64,000 nt of DNA from Streptosporangiales bacterium (GTDB taxonomy: Bacteria; Actinomycetota; Actinomycetes; Streptosporangiales; WHST01). This document shows, in pieces, positions 1 through 8,158 of this stretch. The DNA lies in assembly GCA_009379955.1 (NCBI GenBank), contig WHST01000002.1:1-64000 (forward strand), written 5' to 3'. The notes under the pieces are model-generated. The model was not told the DNA's origin, searched no databases, and saw nothing but the letters and a program-made list of their open reading frames with translations. Position 1 is the stretch's first letter. Each line of letters begins with the position of its first letter. Made by a program: the position numbers and the translations under genes.

Positions 1-159
1 ATGGAGGTAACGACCGACGCCGTCCAACTGCTCGGCGGCTACGGCTACGTCAAGGACTACCCCGTCGAGCGCATGATGCGCGACGCCAAGATCACCCAGA
101 TATACGAGGGCACCAACCAGATCCAGCGCATGGTCATCGCCCGCCAGCTACTGAAGTAG
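1..159 (+). CDS. Acyl-CoA dehydrogenase, C-terminal end only
   Basis: Partial gene cut by the window edge; the reading frame is open from base 1 to TAG at 157-159. The 52 visible residues match the last helices of acyl-CoA dehydrogenases: LGGYGY, then [11 protein letters not shown], then the very conserved [15 protein letters not shown] close to the end. In the family this segment helps shape the FAD site at the dimer interface, and the enzyme oxidises acyl-CoA to enoyl-CoA. The chain-length class cannot be told from this fragment. The first ATG visible is internal, not the real start. Confidence 0.9.
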   Translation: MEVTTDAVQLLGGYGYVKDYPVERMMRDAKITQIYEGTNQIQRMVIARQLLK

Positions 160-162
160 GAG

Positions 163-558
163 TCACTCGTCCGTGGTCCGGCACGAGACGCACGCGTGCT
201 TGAAGCTCCTTGCGACGAAACCGATGTTGCCGCGCGAGTTGTGTGTCACGGGCTTCACGCGCCCGGTGCAGTTGGCTCCGGAGTAGAAGTAGCCCTCGAT
301 GCCGGTGTTGTTGATGTACGACTGCTTGTCGAGCTTCCAGGGGCAGGACCCGTTGGGCTGGTCGATGATGACGCCGATGGTCCCGGTGTAGTTGCGGTAC
401 CTCCAGATGCAGAAGTCGCCGGCGGCGCAGGTGCCGGCCTGCGCGCTCTCGGTCGCGGGGGTGGGCGCGGCGGACGCGGGGGAGGCGAGCGAGGCGCTGG
501 TGAGCACCGCCAGGATCGCGGCGGCCAGGCTCGGCAGGCGGCGACGGCGTTGGCGCAT
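163..558 (-). CDS. Secreted peptidase-inhibitor family I36-like protein
   Basis: About 131 residues. The N-terminus is Arg-rich (MRQRRRRL), followed by a hydrophobic stretch ending in ASPASA, so a signal peptide is likely and the product is exported. The mature part is Cys-rich (7 Cys) with CAAGDFCIWR, then YRNYTG and SGANCTGR, the pattern of the small actinobacterial I36 inhibitor / beta-gamma-crystallin-like family. I chose the ATG at 558 because it gives a clean signal peptide; the frame stays open up to 621, but that extension is proline- and arginine-rich and would precede the signal. Inhibitory activity is inferred only from the family. Confidence 0.75.
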   Translation of the reverse strand: MRQRRRRLPSLAAAILAVLTSASLASPASAAPTPATESAQAGTCAAGDFCIWRYRNYTGTIGVIIDQPNGSCPWKLDKQSYINNTGIEGYFYSGANCTGRVKPVTHNSRGNIGFVARSFKHACVSCRTTDE

Positions 559-652
559 GTCGGTTGCTCTCGGTGGGGGCGGGATGCGTGCCACCGAGGA
601 CATCGGCCGGCGGTAGCGCATGAATTGCGCGCGGGTTGCGCGGACCGGGAGG

Positions 653-1138
653 TCAGGAGGTCCGGCTCAGCGTGTAGCTGTGGCCGGCGTCGCCGACCTT
701 CAGCCGCATGCCGTCGTCGAGGAAGAGCAGGATGTTGTCGTCCGCCACCTGGTAGAGGCGGAAGCCCTCCGGCGCCCGCGCGCCGAGCCGGTAGACCGCC
801 GCACGCGGATCCGCCTTCGTGCCGCGCGTGATCGTCCACCGCCCGCTCGTGGTGTGGCGCTCGTCGCCCTGCCCGACGTTGATCTGTTCGAGCACGTACG
901 TCGTCGGCTCGCTAGTCGCCGGGTTCTGCCGGAGCACGAGCCGGACCTTGACCCGCTCGCATCCGGCGCAGGGGACGCGACCCTCGAAGACGCCGAAGAA
1001 CGAGGGATCGCCGGTGTCGACCGCGGTCGGCGGTGCCGCCGCGCGCTCGTCGAACGCCAGCGCCCGGACGGCGAGCAGGCCGCCGAGCAGCACCGCCGCG
1101 GCCAGCACGGCGACGACTACGACCGTCTTCCTTGACAT
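653..1138 (-). CDS. NlpE N-terminal-domain-like membrane-anchored protein
   Basis: 161 residues. Residues 5-28 form one hydrophobic segment (signal anchor); the rest should face outside. The extracellular part carries GVFEGRVPCAGCERVKV, matching the NlpE/copper-resistance N-terminal domain with its CxxC pair, followed by a small beta-barrel-like region. NlpE-type domains bind copper or sense envelope stress in Gram-negatives; in actinobacteria the role is not established. There is no lipobox cysteine at the end of the hydrophobic segment, so this copy is probably anchored by its helix. It lies about 40 bp downstream of the short-chain dehydrogenase gene on the same strand and may be cotranscribed. 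Confidence 0.75.
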   Translation of the reverse strand: MSRKTVVVVAVLAAAVLLGGLLAVRALAFDERAAAPPTAVDTGDPSFFGVFEGRVPCAGCERVKVRLVLRQNPATSEPTTYVLEQINVGQGDERHTTSGRWTITRGTKADPRAAVYRLGARAPEGFRLYQVADDNILLFLDDGMRLKVGDAGHSYTLSRTS

Positions 1139-1177
1139 GCCTCATCGTAGCCTCGGGCAGGTCGCTCGGCAGGCTCC

Positions 1178-1921
1178 TCAGGTGAGCGTGCGGCCGCCGT
1201 TGACGGCCAGTCGCTGCCCGGTGATGAAGCCGGCGGCGTCCGAGGCGAGGAAGGCCACGGCGGCGGCGACGTCGTCGGGCACGCCGAGGTGGGCGAGCGG
1301 AACCAGCTGGGCGTAGGCATCCTTCTCCGCCTGGTCGACGCCGGCGTGCCGCTCGGTGGGGATCCAGCCGGGCGCCACCAGGTTGACCGTGATGCCGTGC
1401 GGCCCGAACCGGCGTGCCCAGGAACGGGTGAGGCCCAGCTGGGCGCTCTTGGCGGCGACGTACGCGCTGGAGCCCGGGTTGCCCAGGTCGACGACCTCGG
1501 AGCCGACGTTGACGATGCGGCCGTAGCCGCGCTGCTTCATCCCCTCGACCACCTGCTGGGTCAGCAGCAGCGGGCTCTTGACGAAGTACGCCAGTTGGTC
1601 GACGACGTCCTGCCAGGTCAGCTGCTCCGGCGCGATGGTGGGCTGCGGGCCGGTCGCGTTCAGCACCAGGACGTCGACCCTGCCGAAGGTCGCCAGCACC
1701 GCCGCATGGAGCGCCTCCACCTCGGCCTCGTCGGTGACGTCGGCCCGGAACAGCTCGGCGGTGCCGCCGCTCTCGACGATCGTGCGACGCACGTCGGCGG
1801 CGCCCCGCTCGTCGCTGCGGTAGTTGATCGCGACGGCGTGGCCGGCGTCCGCGAGGGCCCGTGCGATCGCCGCCCCCAGCCCTCTCGAGGCGCCGGTCAC
1901 CAGCGCGACGGTGGCGGTCAT
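1178..1921 (-). CDS. Short-chain dehydrogenase/reductase (SDR)
   Basis: 247 residues, full length for a classical SDR. The cofactor motif TGASRGLGAAIA is at residues 9-20, the NAG-equivalent reads NATG near residue 87, and the catalytic YxxxK is YVAAK around residue 155, with a serine about 13 residues before it. The C-terminal GQRLAVNGGRTL resembles the FabG-type ending. It should be an NAD(P)H-dependent oxidoreductase of the 3-oxoacyl-ACP reductase-like group; the substrate is unknown. The ATG at 1921 gives the usual MTATVALVTGASRG start. A long hairpin lies just upstream in its leader. Confidence 0.9.
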   Translation of the reverse strand: MTATVALVTGASRGLGAAIARALADAGHAVAINYRSDERGAADVRRTIVESGGTAELFRADVTDEAEVEALHAAVLATFGRVDVLVLNATGPQPTIAPEQLTWQDVVDQLAYFVKSPLLLTQQVVEGMKQRGYGRIVNVGSEVVDLGNPGSSAYVAAKSAQLGLTRSWARRFGPHGITVNLVAPGWIPTERHAGVDQAEKDAYAQLVPLAHLGVPDDVAAAVAFLASDAAGFITGQRLAVNGGRTLT

Positions 1922-1936
1922 CGGCGGCGTCGCGGC

Positions 1937-1990
1937 GTGGTGAAGGTGCCCATCACCACATCATGGCGTAGTGAGGGGCACCTTCACCAC
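1937..1990. repeat. Long perfect inverted repeat (hairpin) between erm and SDR genes
   Basis: The arms GTGGTGAAGGTGCCC (1937-1951) and GGGCACCTTCACCAC (1976-1990) are perfectly complementary. Inside them CACCAC and GTAGTG extend the stem with one mismatch, leaving a short loop around ATCATGGC. There is no T-tract. It lies after the end of the erm-type gene and 16 bp before the SDR start, both on the minus strand, so it could be the erm terminator or a dispersed palindromic element. Confidence 0.7.
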
Positions 1991-2031
1991 AGCACGGAAG
2001 GCGCTGACGAGGCACCGTGACCGACATGCCG

Positions 2032-2589
2032 TCAGCCGCGCTCGACGACGAGTACGCCGGCGGCGACCGAGGGCGGTGGGCGGAACGCGCCCGCGTTCAG
2101 GCGCCGGGCGACGCGGAAGGTGTACCTGCGGTGCCACCGGCGGGTGCGGGACCCGCCGTGTCCGGCGCCGGCGAGGCGCACGGCCAAGTGCCACGGCACC
2201 ACGAGGTCGGCGCGGCGCAGGCCGCTGCGCGGGTCGTCGAGCAACCGGCCGAGCACCGACATGGCGATGCTGAACGGCAGGTTGGCCACGACCCGGTACG
2301 GGCGGCGTGGCAACGGGATCGCGAGCATGTCGCCCTCGATCACCCTGACCTGCGCGGCCGCGGCGTAGCGCCGTTCGAGACTCCGCGCGAGCCGTGCTGA
2401 ACGCTCCACCGCGAGCACGCGGGCTCCGGTGGACGCCAACGGGCCGGTCAGTGCTCCGGTGCCCGCACCGAGGTCGATGACGAGATCGTCGCGGGTGATC
2501 CCCGCGTGCCGGACGAGCTCAGCCGCGAACCCCGTGCGCAGGACGTGCAGCCCGGGTGGGTTCGGCGTGCGCCGCCGTCCCCCGGTCAC
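2032..2589 (-). CDS. Erm-type 23S rRNA adenine N6-methyltransferase family protein
   Basis: 185 residues of the KsgA/Erm fold. The N-terminal GRRRTPNPPG is followed by a variant of the SQNFL region (GLHVLR). The SAM motif I is VIDLGAGTGALT around residues 38-49, the acidic motif is AVERS, and the catalytic motif IV reads NLPF instead of NIPY. A C-terminal basic stretch ends in FRPPPSV. It belongs to the short Erm-like subgroup that lacks most of the C-terminal helical domain. Such enzymes methylate A2058 and give macrolide-lincosamide-streptogramin resistance, often in producers or soil actinobacteria; activity here is inferred. The start is GTG 2589, with no good ribosome-binding site of its own. 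Confidence 0.8.
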   Translation of the reverse strand: MTGGRRRTPNPPGLHVLRTGFAAELVRHAGITRDDLVIDLGAGTGALTGPLASTGARVLAVERSARLARSLERRYAAAAQVRVIEGDMLAIPLPRRPYRVVANLPFSIAMSVLGRLLDDPRSGLRRADLVVPWHLAVRLAGAGHGGSRTRRWHRRYTFRVARRLNAGAFRPPPSVAAGVLVVERG

Positions 2590-2617
2590 GGAAGACCCGG
2601 ATCATGCAGCTACCCAT
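2519..2617 (-). CDS. Possible leader peptide ORF overlapping the erm-type start
   Basis: A 32-codon ORF from ATG 2617 to TGA 2519-2521, preceded by GAGGGG with 6-nt spacing, which is a better ribosome-binding site than the erm-type gene has. It overlaps the erm start (2589) in another frame. Leader peptides controlling erm expression by ribosome stalling are well known, but none of the known stalling motifs is recognised here. It could be chance in GC-rich DNA. Confidence 0.22.
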   Translation of the reverse strand: MGSCMIRVFRDRGTAAHAEPTRAARPAHGVRG

Positions 2618-2763
2618 GGGAGACCCCTCGTCGAGACGTTGTGCCGTGGTCGACGCTACGGGGGTACCGGCGCCATCCGCATCAGGTTTCGGCCGTACGG
2701 CGACACGCCGGGCGACCGCTGGGGTTCGCTGCGGCCAGGACGTGGCGGGGATACTCGGTGATC

Positions 2764-4233
2764 ATGTCGGAACGTTCAGGGGGATCCGGGGGGATCGGGA
2801 AGGGGAGGCGCGGGGGATCCGAGGGCGGGTCGTCGCGACGGTACGAGAGTACGAGCCGCACCTACGGACGGCCGAGGCCGGACCAGGGAAAGCGCGGCGA
2901 CGTCGCGTTCCGGCGGGCCCTCGTCGTCACCCTCCTCTCCGTCATCGCTCCCGGCAGTGGGCACCTCGCCCTGCGCCGCCACGGCGTCGGGCGGCCGGTG
3001 CTGCGCACGTACCTGATCCTCGTGGCCGCCGGCGTGCTCGCCGCGATCTTCGTGCCCAGGTCGTGGTGGCTCGCGCTCGCGTTCAAGCCGTGGGTGCTCG
3101 GCGCGCTGCAGGTGGCCGCGGTCGTCGTCGGCGTGCTCTGGGTCGCGGTCGTACTGCATGCCTTCGCGCTGGCCAGGCCCGGGCAGATCGTCGCGTCGCG
3201 CCGCGGCGTCGCGGTCGCGATCGCGCTCGTCCTCTGTGCCGGCATCCTCGCGCCGTTCGGGGTCGCGTCGCGGTACGCCGGCGTGCAGCGTGACCTCGTC
3301 ACGAGCATGTTCCCCGAGGAGGGCACGGGGCCGAAGGGACGGATGAACGTCCTGCTCATCGGCGGCGACGCGGGCAAGGACCGGGTCGGCGTCCGCACCG
3401 ACAGCATGATCGTGGCGAGCGTCGACCTCGCCACCGGTCGCACGGTGCTGATCAGCCTGCCGCGCAACCTGCAGCACGTGCCGATGCCGGAGGGCCCCGC
3501 GCGCGACCGGTTCCCGAACGGCTTCGACGACCTGCTCAACGCGGTCTACAAGTACGGCGAGGAGCACCCCAAGGTCGTACCGGGCTCACGGCACCCCGGT
3601 CCCGACCTCCTCAAGCAGACGGTCGGCGGCGTCCTCGGCATCCCCGTGCACTACTACCTGCTCGTCAACCTCAGGGGATTCCGGCAGATGGTCGATGCGC
3701 TCGGCGGCGTCACCGTCACGGTCAAGGAACGGCTGCCCATCGGCGGCGAGGGCGGGCCCGTCACGGGGTACGTGCAGCCGGGGCGGCGCAAGCTGACCGG
3801 GCTCGAGGCGCTCTGGTACGCCCGGTCGAGAGCGGCGTCGAGCGACTACGACCGGATGGCCAGGCAGCGCTGCCTGATCAGTGCCGTCGCCGAGCAGGCC
3901 GATCCCGCCAACGTGCTGCTGCGATATCAGAAGCTCGCGGCGGCGAGCAAGGAGCTCTTCGCGACCGACATCCCGCAGAACGTCATGAGCTCGCTGACCG
4001 GTGTCGCGGAGAAGGTCAAGACGCACAAGATCAAGAGCCTCGCCCTGGTGCCACCGCTGATCGATACGTCCGACCCTGACTGGGGCCTGATCAAGCGCAG
4101 GACCGACAAGGCGATCAAGGCGTCGATGAAGGACCCGAAGCCGAGGAGCGGAGACCCCACCCCGGCCGGCTCGAAGGACCGCGCGACACCGAAGCCCGAT
4201 CGCTCGGTCTCGCCGTACGCGTCCTGTGATTAG
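2764..4233 (+). CDS. LytR-CpsA-Psr (LCP) family cell-wall glycopolymer ligase
   Basis: About 489 residues. A cytoplasmic, Gly/Arg-rich N-terminus (about 45 residues) is followed by three to four membrane helices. The LCP catalytic domain starts at MNVLLIGGDAGKDR and runs through RTDSMIV and SLPRN to the late YARSRAASSDYDRMARQR motif, which holds the conserved arginines that bind the pyrophosphate lipid. LCP enzymes transfer teichoic-acid-like or arabinogalactan-type polymers from undecaprenyl carriers to peptidoglycan. ATG 2764 was chosen because the ORF before it does not look like protein; GTG 2758 is an alternative. It opens the envelope-glycan region and is divergent from the erm-type gene. 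Confidence 0.88.
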   Translation: MSERSGGSGGIGKGRRGGSEGGSSRRYESTSRTYGRPRPDQGKRGDVAFRRALVVTLLSVIAPGSGHLALRRHGVGRPVLRTYLILVAAGVLAAIFVPRSWWLALAFKPWVLGALQVAAVVVGVLWVAVVLHAFALARPGQIVASRRGVAVAIALVLCAGILAPFGVASRYAGVQRDLVTSMFPEEGTGPKGRMNVLLIGGDAGKDRVGVRTDSMIVASVDLATGRTVLISLPRNLQHVPMPEGPARDRFPNGFDDLLNAVYKYGEEHPKVVPGSRHPGPDLLKQTVGGVLGIPVHYYLLVNLRGFRQMVDALGGVTVTVKERLPIGGEGGPVTGYVQPGRRKLTGLEALWYARSRAASSDYDRMARQRCLISAVAEQADPANVLLRYQKLAAASKELFATDIPQNVMSSLTGVAEKVKTHKIKSLALVPPLIDTSDPDWGLIKRRTDKAIKASMKDPKPRSGDPTPAGSKDRATPKPDRSVSPYASCD

Positions 4234-4383
4234 GGAACCGGACGGGTACCCGGCTCCGTCGATGCCGGCGTGCACACTCGCAGTCAGCCGGCGGCCCCGA
4301 TCCGTACGAGTCCGCCTCGAACTCCCGCGGCACCACCGAGCAGCGGTGAATCCTTTCTTCATCGGCTAGAGGAGATGACGACC

Positions 4384-4560
4384 GTGTTCGCGATCCGGCG
4401 TAGTCCGTGTCATCGCGAGGTCTGCTGCGGTGGGCCTGCCCGGGTCTGGTGCCCCAGGTGCGGTGCCAGCTACCAGGCCGATGACCCGCGCCTGACCGTC
4501 GACACTCCCGCGAGCGCGACAATGACGAGGCCCGACGCCTTCGCGACAGCGGGTTCCTGA
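4384..4560 (+). CDS. Small Cys-rich hypothetical protein (zinc-ribbon-like)
   Basis: 58 residues from GTG 4384, with AGAGGAG ending 9 bases upstream. It contains HREVCCGGP and VWCPRCGASY, so a CxxC pair plus a CC pair could bind zinc. The ATG at 4375 sits directly on the ribosome-binding site and is less likely. It lies between two LCP genes and ends 7 bp before the convergent LCP gene. No family is recognised; it may be real because of the ribosome-binding site and the clustered cysteines. Confidence 0.45.
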   Translation: MFAIRRSPCHREVCCGGPARVWCPRCGASYQADDPRLTVDTPASATMTRPDAFATAGS

Positions 4561-4567
4561 CCGGCCG

Positions 4568-6019
4568 TCAGCCGCCGCACGGGCCCGCGGCGGTGACGCT
4601 GAGGGCGTCGTTCTCCGAGACGCCGGGCTCGGCGTTCTTCACGTAGTTCACCTGGCGCACGCCGGAGTACGAGCGGCCGACCACGACACGCATGGTCGAG
4701 CTCTTGGTCTTCGTGACCGCGAGCTCCGCTCCGGGGATCGCCGCCTGGAGGGTCCTGGCGTGCTTCTCGTGCGCGGCGTCGTGGTAGATCGTGGTCGTCG
4801 AGCTCTCCTGATCGGCGTTCGACGGCGCACCCTTCATCCGGAACCCGACGCCGCGCAGCTCCTCGGTCGCCTTACCGGCGAACCCCTCGATGCCCGCGCC
4901 GTTCTCCACCCGGACCGACACCGAGCCCGGCCGCAGGGGCACCGGCGCGGGAGTGAACAGGGACGGGTCGATCCGCGAGTCCTTGCCGAGCTCCTCGAAG
5001 AGGTAGGTGGTGAGCTGCGACTGCCACGTCGTGACGGTGCCGTCCTTGGTCTTCTTGGTCTCGTCGACGGGCACGGACACGATCGAGGTGCGGTCGCCGT
5101 ACGGGTCGCGCAGGGCGAGGGCGACCCGGCGCGCGAGCGCGCGGTCGAACCCGTCGTCGACGCGGAGCGCGGCCGCCCCCTCGTCGAGCAGCTGGGTCGC
5201 CTGCCACGGGGTGAGCACGGCGGTCGCCCCGAACAGCCGCTCCGCCGCGGCGCCGAACAGCAGCTGCGTGCGACGGAGGCGGTCGAGCGAGCCGCCCGCG
5301 GTCGTCCGGGCGTAGGCCGCCGCCTGCTCGGCCGTGATCGTCTGCTCGCCGGGTGCCATGCGCAGCTTCGCTGCCTTGTCCTCGACCGTCTTGGGCAGGC
5401 ACAGCTCGATGCCGTCGAGCGCCGCGACGACGTCGGTGAGGGCCGGCAGCGAGAGCTCGACGTAGCCGTCGATCCTGATCTTGGTGACGGTCTCGAGCGA
5501 CTGGACGAGCAGGGCGGGCCCGCCGTCCTCGTACGTGGCCGCCAGCGGGCGCTTGCTGGCCCCGACGTCCTTGCCGCGGAAGTCGCGGTGGGGCGGGACG
5601 TCGACGAGCGAGTTGCTCGGCAGGTCGATGAGCACGGTCGAGTCATGTCGCCGGGACAGGTGGACGAGCGCCAGGTGGCTCAACCGCCGGTCGGGCAGTG
5701 CCTTCTCGTCGGCGGACTCGCCCTTCTCGTCATCGGCCTTCTCGTCGACGGGGTCGTCGGTCGCGGCGAAGAGGATGTCGACAGACCCGTTCGCGGTCTG
5801 CGGGGGCCTGGTGTCGATGTCGCCCAGCGAGCCGACCCGTTCGACGCCGGCGTCGGCGGCCGCGTTGACGCTCCACAGCACGCCACTCGCGGCCACGACC
5901 AGTACCGAGACACTACCGACCACGAGGGCGGCGATCGTCGCGCTGCCCCCGCGCACCCCCCGGATGCTGGCGAGCGTCCTGCGCGCCCGCGCCAGCACCT
6001 CCCGTATGAAGCTGGCCAT
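4568..6019 (-). CDS. LCP family protein with C-terminal LytR_C domain
   Basis: About 483 residues. One membrane helix lies near residues 20-45 (TIAALVVGSVSVLVVAASG). The LCP domain follows: SVDILF, LIDLPSNSLVDVP, and the late ARTTAGGSLDRLRRTQ motif. A LytR_C domain (SVSVRVENGAGIEGFAGKA onward, about residues 365-460) comes after it. The LCP domain carries an unusual acidic insertion (DEKADDEKGESADEK). The family attaches glycopolymers to peptidoglycan; LytR_C may bind the wall. Starts ATG 6022 and ATG 6019 are adjacent after GGAGG; 6019 has the better spacing. It is divergent from the GT2 gene at 6083. Confidence 0.85.
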   Translation of the reverse strand: MASFIREVLARARRTLASIRGVRGGSATIAALVVGSVSVLVVAASGVLWSVNAAADAGVERVGSLGDIDTRPPQTANGSVDILFAATDDPVDEKADDEKGESADEKALPDRRLSHLALVHLSRRHDSTVLIDLPSNSLVDVPPHRDFRGKDVGASKRPLAATYEDGGPALLVQSLETVTKIRIDGYVELSLPALTDVVAALDGIELCLPKTVEDKAAKLRMAPGEQTITAEQAAAYARTTAGGSLDRLRRTQLLFGAAAERLFGATAVLTPWQATQLLDEGAAALRVDDGFDRALARRVALALRDPYGDRTSIVSVPVDETKKTKDGTVTTWQSQLTTYLFEELGKDSRIDPSLFTPAPVPLRPGSVSVRVENGAGIEGFAGKATEELRGVGFRMKGAPSNADQESSTTTIYHDAAHEKHARTLQAAIPGAELAVTKTKSSTMRVVVGRSYSGVRQVNYVKNAEPGVSENDALSVTAAGPCGG

Positions 6020-6082
6020 CATGCTTCCTCCCGGCGAGGGCCATCGTAGATGACCGAGGTGTCCCGGTATCGTGCGTGCCCC

Positions 6083-7129
6083 ATGAACGAACACGCGAGT
6101 GTCGAGCCGAACTGGCCGCCGGTCTCCCTGGTCATGCCCGTCCTCAACGAGGAGCGGCACCTGCGCGAGGCGGTCGAGGGCGTCCTGGCGCAGCACTACC
6201 CGGGCGACCTCGAGGTGGTGCTCGCGCTGGGCCCCTCCCGCGACCGGACCGACGACGTCGCCGCCGCGCTGGCGGCCCTCGACGAGCGCGTCCGGGTGGT
6301 CGACAACCCCGCCGGGCATACGCCGCACGCGCTCAACGCCGCCATCGCCGCGGCGAAGCACGACGTCATCGTCCGGGTCGACGGCCACTCCGTGCTGCCC
6401 GACGACTACGTGCGCACCGCGGTGTCCGTGCTCCTCGAGGCCGGTGCCGACAACGTCGGCGGGCTGATGGCGGCGGAGGGCACCACGGACTTCGAGCGAG
6501 CGGTCGCGGCCGCGATGTCGTCGCGGATCGGCGTCGGCGCGACGCAGTTCCACACCGGGGGAGCCGACGGTCCGGCGGAGACGGTGTACCTCGGCGTGTT
6601 CCGGCGGTCGGCGCTCGACCGGGTCGGCGGCTACGACGAGGCCTTCCACCGTGCCCAGGACTGGGAGATGAACCACCGGATCCGCGAGACCGGCGGACTG
6701 GTCTGGTTCACGTCGAGGCTGAAGGTCGCCTACCGGCCACGTGCGACCTTCGCCGCGCTCGCCAGGCAGTACTTCGACACCGGGTCGTGGCGCTGGCAGG
6801 TGATGGTGCGGCACCCCGAGACGGTGTCGCTGCGCTACCTCGCGCCGCCCGCGGCCGTCGCGGGTACGGCGGCGGCGCTCGGCCTCGCCCTCGCGGGCCG
6901 CCGGTGGGCGCTCGTCGTGCCGGTCGCGTACGCGGCCGCGGTCGTGGTGGGTGCCGCCGTCACCGGACGCGGCCTCCCGCCGCGGGGCAGGGCGATGCTC
7001 CCCGGGGTCTATGCGACCATGCACTACGCCTGGGGCGCCGGCTTCCTGAAGGGCGTCGCGGCGTCCGCGCTGTCGCGAGACCGCCGGAGGCAATCAGTAC
7101 TGGACCGGGTGCGCCGCCGCCGCAGGTAG
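6083..7129 (+). CDS. Glycosyltransferase family 2, ExoA-like, with C-terminal membrane helices
   Basis: 348 residues. The GT-A domain begins with VSLVMPVLNEERHLREAV. The nucleotide-sugar motifs are VRVDGHSVLPDDY (a DxD-like DGH) and the later RAQDWEMNHRI, the ED/QDWE catalytic-base region. Two membrane helices at about residues 255-300 anchor it. It resembles succinoglycan-type ExoA glucosyltransferases acting on a lipid-linked sugar at the cytoplasmic face. The ATG 6083 start lacks a ribosome-binding site. It ends one base before the convergent CDP-alcohol phosphotransferase. Confidence 0.85.
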   Translation: MNEHASVEPNWPPVSLVMPVLNEERHLREAVEGVLAQHYPGDLEVVLALGPSRDRTDDVAAALAALDERVRVVDNPAGHTPHALNAAIAAAKHDVIVRVDGHSVLPDDYVRTAVSVLLEAGADNVGGLMAAEGTTDFERAVAAAMSSRIGVGATQFHTGGADGPAETVYLGVFRRSALDRVGGYDEAFHRAQDWEMNHRIRETGGLVWFTSRLKVAYRPRATFAALARQYFDTGSWRWQVMVRHPETVSLRYLAPPAAVAGTAAALGLALAGRRWALVVPVAYAAAVVVGAAVTGRGLPPRGRAMLPGVYATMHYAWGAGFLKGVAASALSRDRRRQSVLDRVRRRRR

Positions 7130-7130
7130 G

Positions 7131-8057
7131 TCAGTCGGTCTCCGTCAGCCGGTCGGTGTCGGCCGGAGTGGCGTACGACGCGATGGCGCGGTCGAAGTCC
7201 CTGATGCTGAGCCAGAGCTTGTAGACGAGCACGGCCTCGAACACCAGGAGCAGCGCCGCCGCCCCGATCATCACCGGGGCGACGAGCCCGGTGACGGGCC
7301 CGACGATGCAGACGAACATCTGGAACTCGATGCCGCTCCACAGGTGCGGTCGCATGCGGTGCCTGCGCAGGAAGTCACGGAACCTGTTGTAGAAGCGGAA
7401 CTTGCTGCGGAACCCCTGCTGCAGGTCGACGACGTTGCCCGACGCCGCCACCTCGTTCGGGTCGAGGTCGGGGTTCTCGGTGAGCACGTCCTCGATGAAG
7501 GGCAGCTGCTCGTCGACGTCGTCGTCGCCACGGGCGCGTGCCCCGCGCCGCGCCTCGGTGATGCGCGTGCGCATGTCCTCGCGCATCTTGTACGTGTGCG
7601 CCGAGTTGATGTAGCGCAGCGCGTCGACGAAGACGACGCACATGCCGATCACCAGGAACAGCGGGCGCTCCGTGAGGACGTACTGGCCGACGGTGAGCCC
7701 GAGGACGCAGAGGAAGATGCGGACCCGGTCGAAGATGAAGTCGAGCCACTGGCCGAACGTCGAGCCGGTGCCCTTGAGCCGCGCGATCTTGCCGTCGAGG
7801 CAGTCGATGTAGAACGCCAGGTAGAACAGCACTGCGCCGAGCACCAGCCACGGCCAGTCGCCGAGCAGGAAGACGCTTGCCGAGCCGAGCCCGACCACGA
7901 ACGCGACCAGGCTGAGCTGGTTGGGGGTGAGCCGGGTGTGGTTGGCGAGCAGGCGCACCACGGGGGCCGCGAGCGGGTCGACGAGGAAGACCGTCCACCA
8001 CGAGTCCCGCGCCTTGTAGGTACGTCGGACGTCGTCCGCCGAGAACGTGCCCGACAT
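7131..8057 (-). CDS. CDP-alcohol phosphatidyltransferase family protein
   Basis: 308 residues. The full family signature is present at residues 85-110: D85, D88-G89, A92-R93, G102, D106 and D110, as required for metal binding and for attack on a CDP-alcohol. Several membrane helices flank it. An extra soluble insertion of about 60 residues, rich in Arg/Asp, lies near residues 150-220. Such enzymes join a CDP-activated alcohol (diacylglycerol, glycerol, inositol) to a second alcohol with release of CMP. ATG 8057 has GGAAGG upstream; GTG 8096 is an alternative. It is divergent from the cytidylyltransferase gene, which may supply its substrate. Confidence 0.85.
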   Translation of the reverse strand: MSGTFSADDVRRTYKARDSWWTVFLVDPLAAPVVRLLANHTRLTPNQLSLVAFVVGLGSASVFLLGDWPWLVLGAVLFYLAFYIDCLDGKIARLKGTGSTFGQWLDFIFDRVRIFLCVLGLTVGQYVLTERPLFLVIGMCVVFVDALRYINSAHTYKMREDMRTRITEARRGARARGDDDVDEQLPFIEDVLTENPDLDPNEVAASGNVVDLQQGFRSKFRFYNRFRDFLRRHRMRPHLWSGIEFQMFVCIVGPVTGLVAPVMIGAAALLLVFEAVLVYKLWLSIRDFDRAIASYATPADTDRLTETD

Positions 8058-8146
8058 CGTTGGTGCGTCCTTCCGGTCCGAGGGCGAATGACCCACCGTA
8101 CTCCCGGGCGGCGCAGGCAGTGGAACCGCCGCGAGACGCCTGTCGT

Positions 8147-8152
8147 TATCCT
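8147..8152 (+). promoter_or_regulatory. Likely -10 element for a leaderless cytidylyltransferase mRNA
   Basis: TATCCT ends 6 bases before GTG 8159, so transcription would start at the start codon itself. No ribosome-binding site precedes the gene, which agrees with leaderless translation. No clear -35 was found. Confidence 0.4.
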
Positions 8153-8158
8153 CTGCTG

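Noticed and set aside
6023-7093. N-terminal extension of the second LCP gene across the GT2 gene
   Set aside because: The part before ATG 6019/6022 is antisense to GT2 and not protein-like; a good ribosome-binding site lies at the proposed start.
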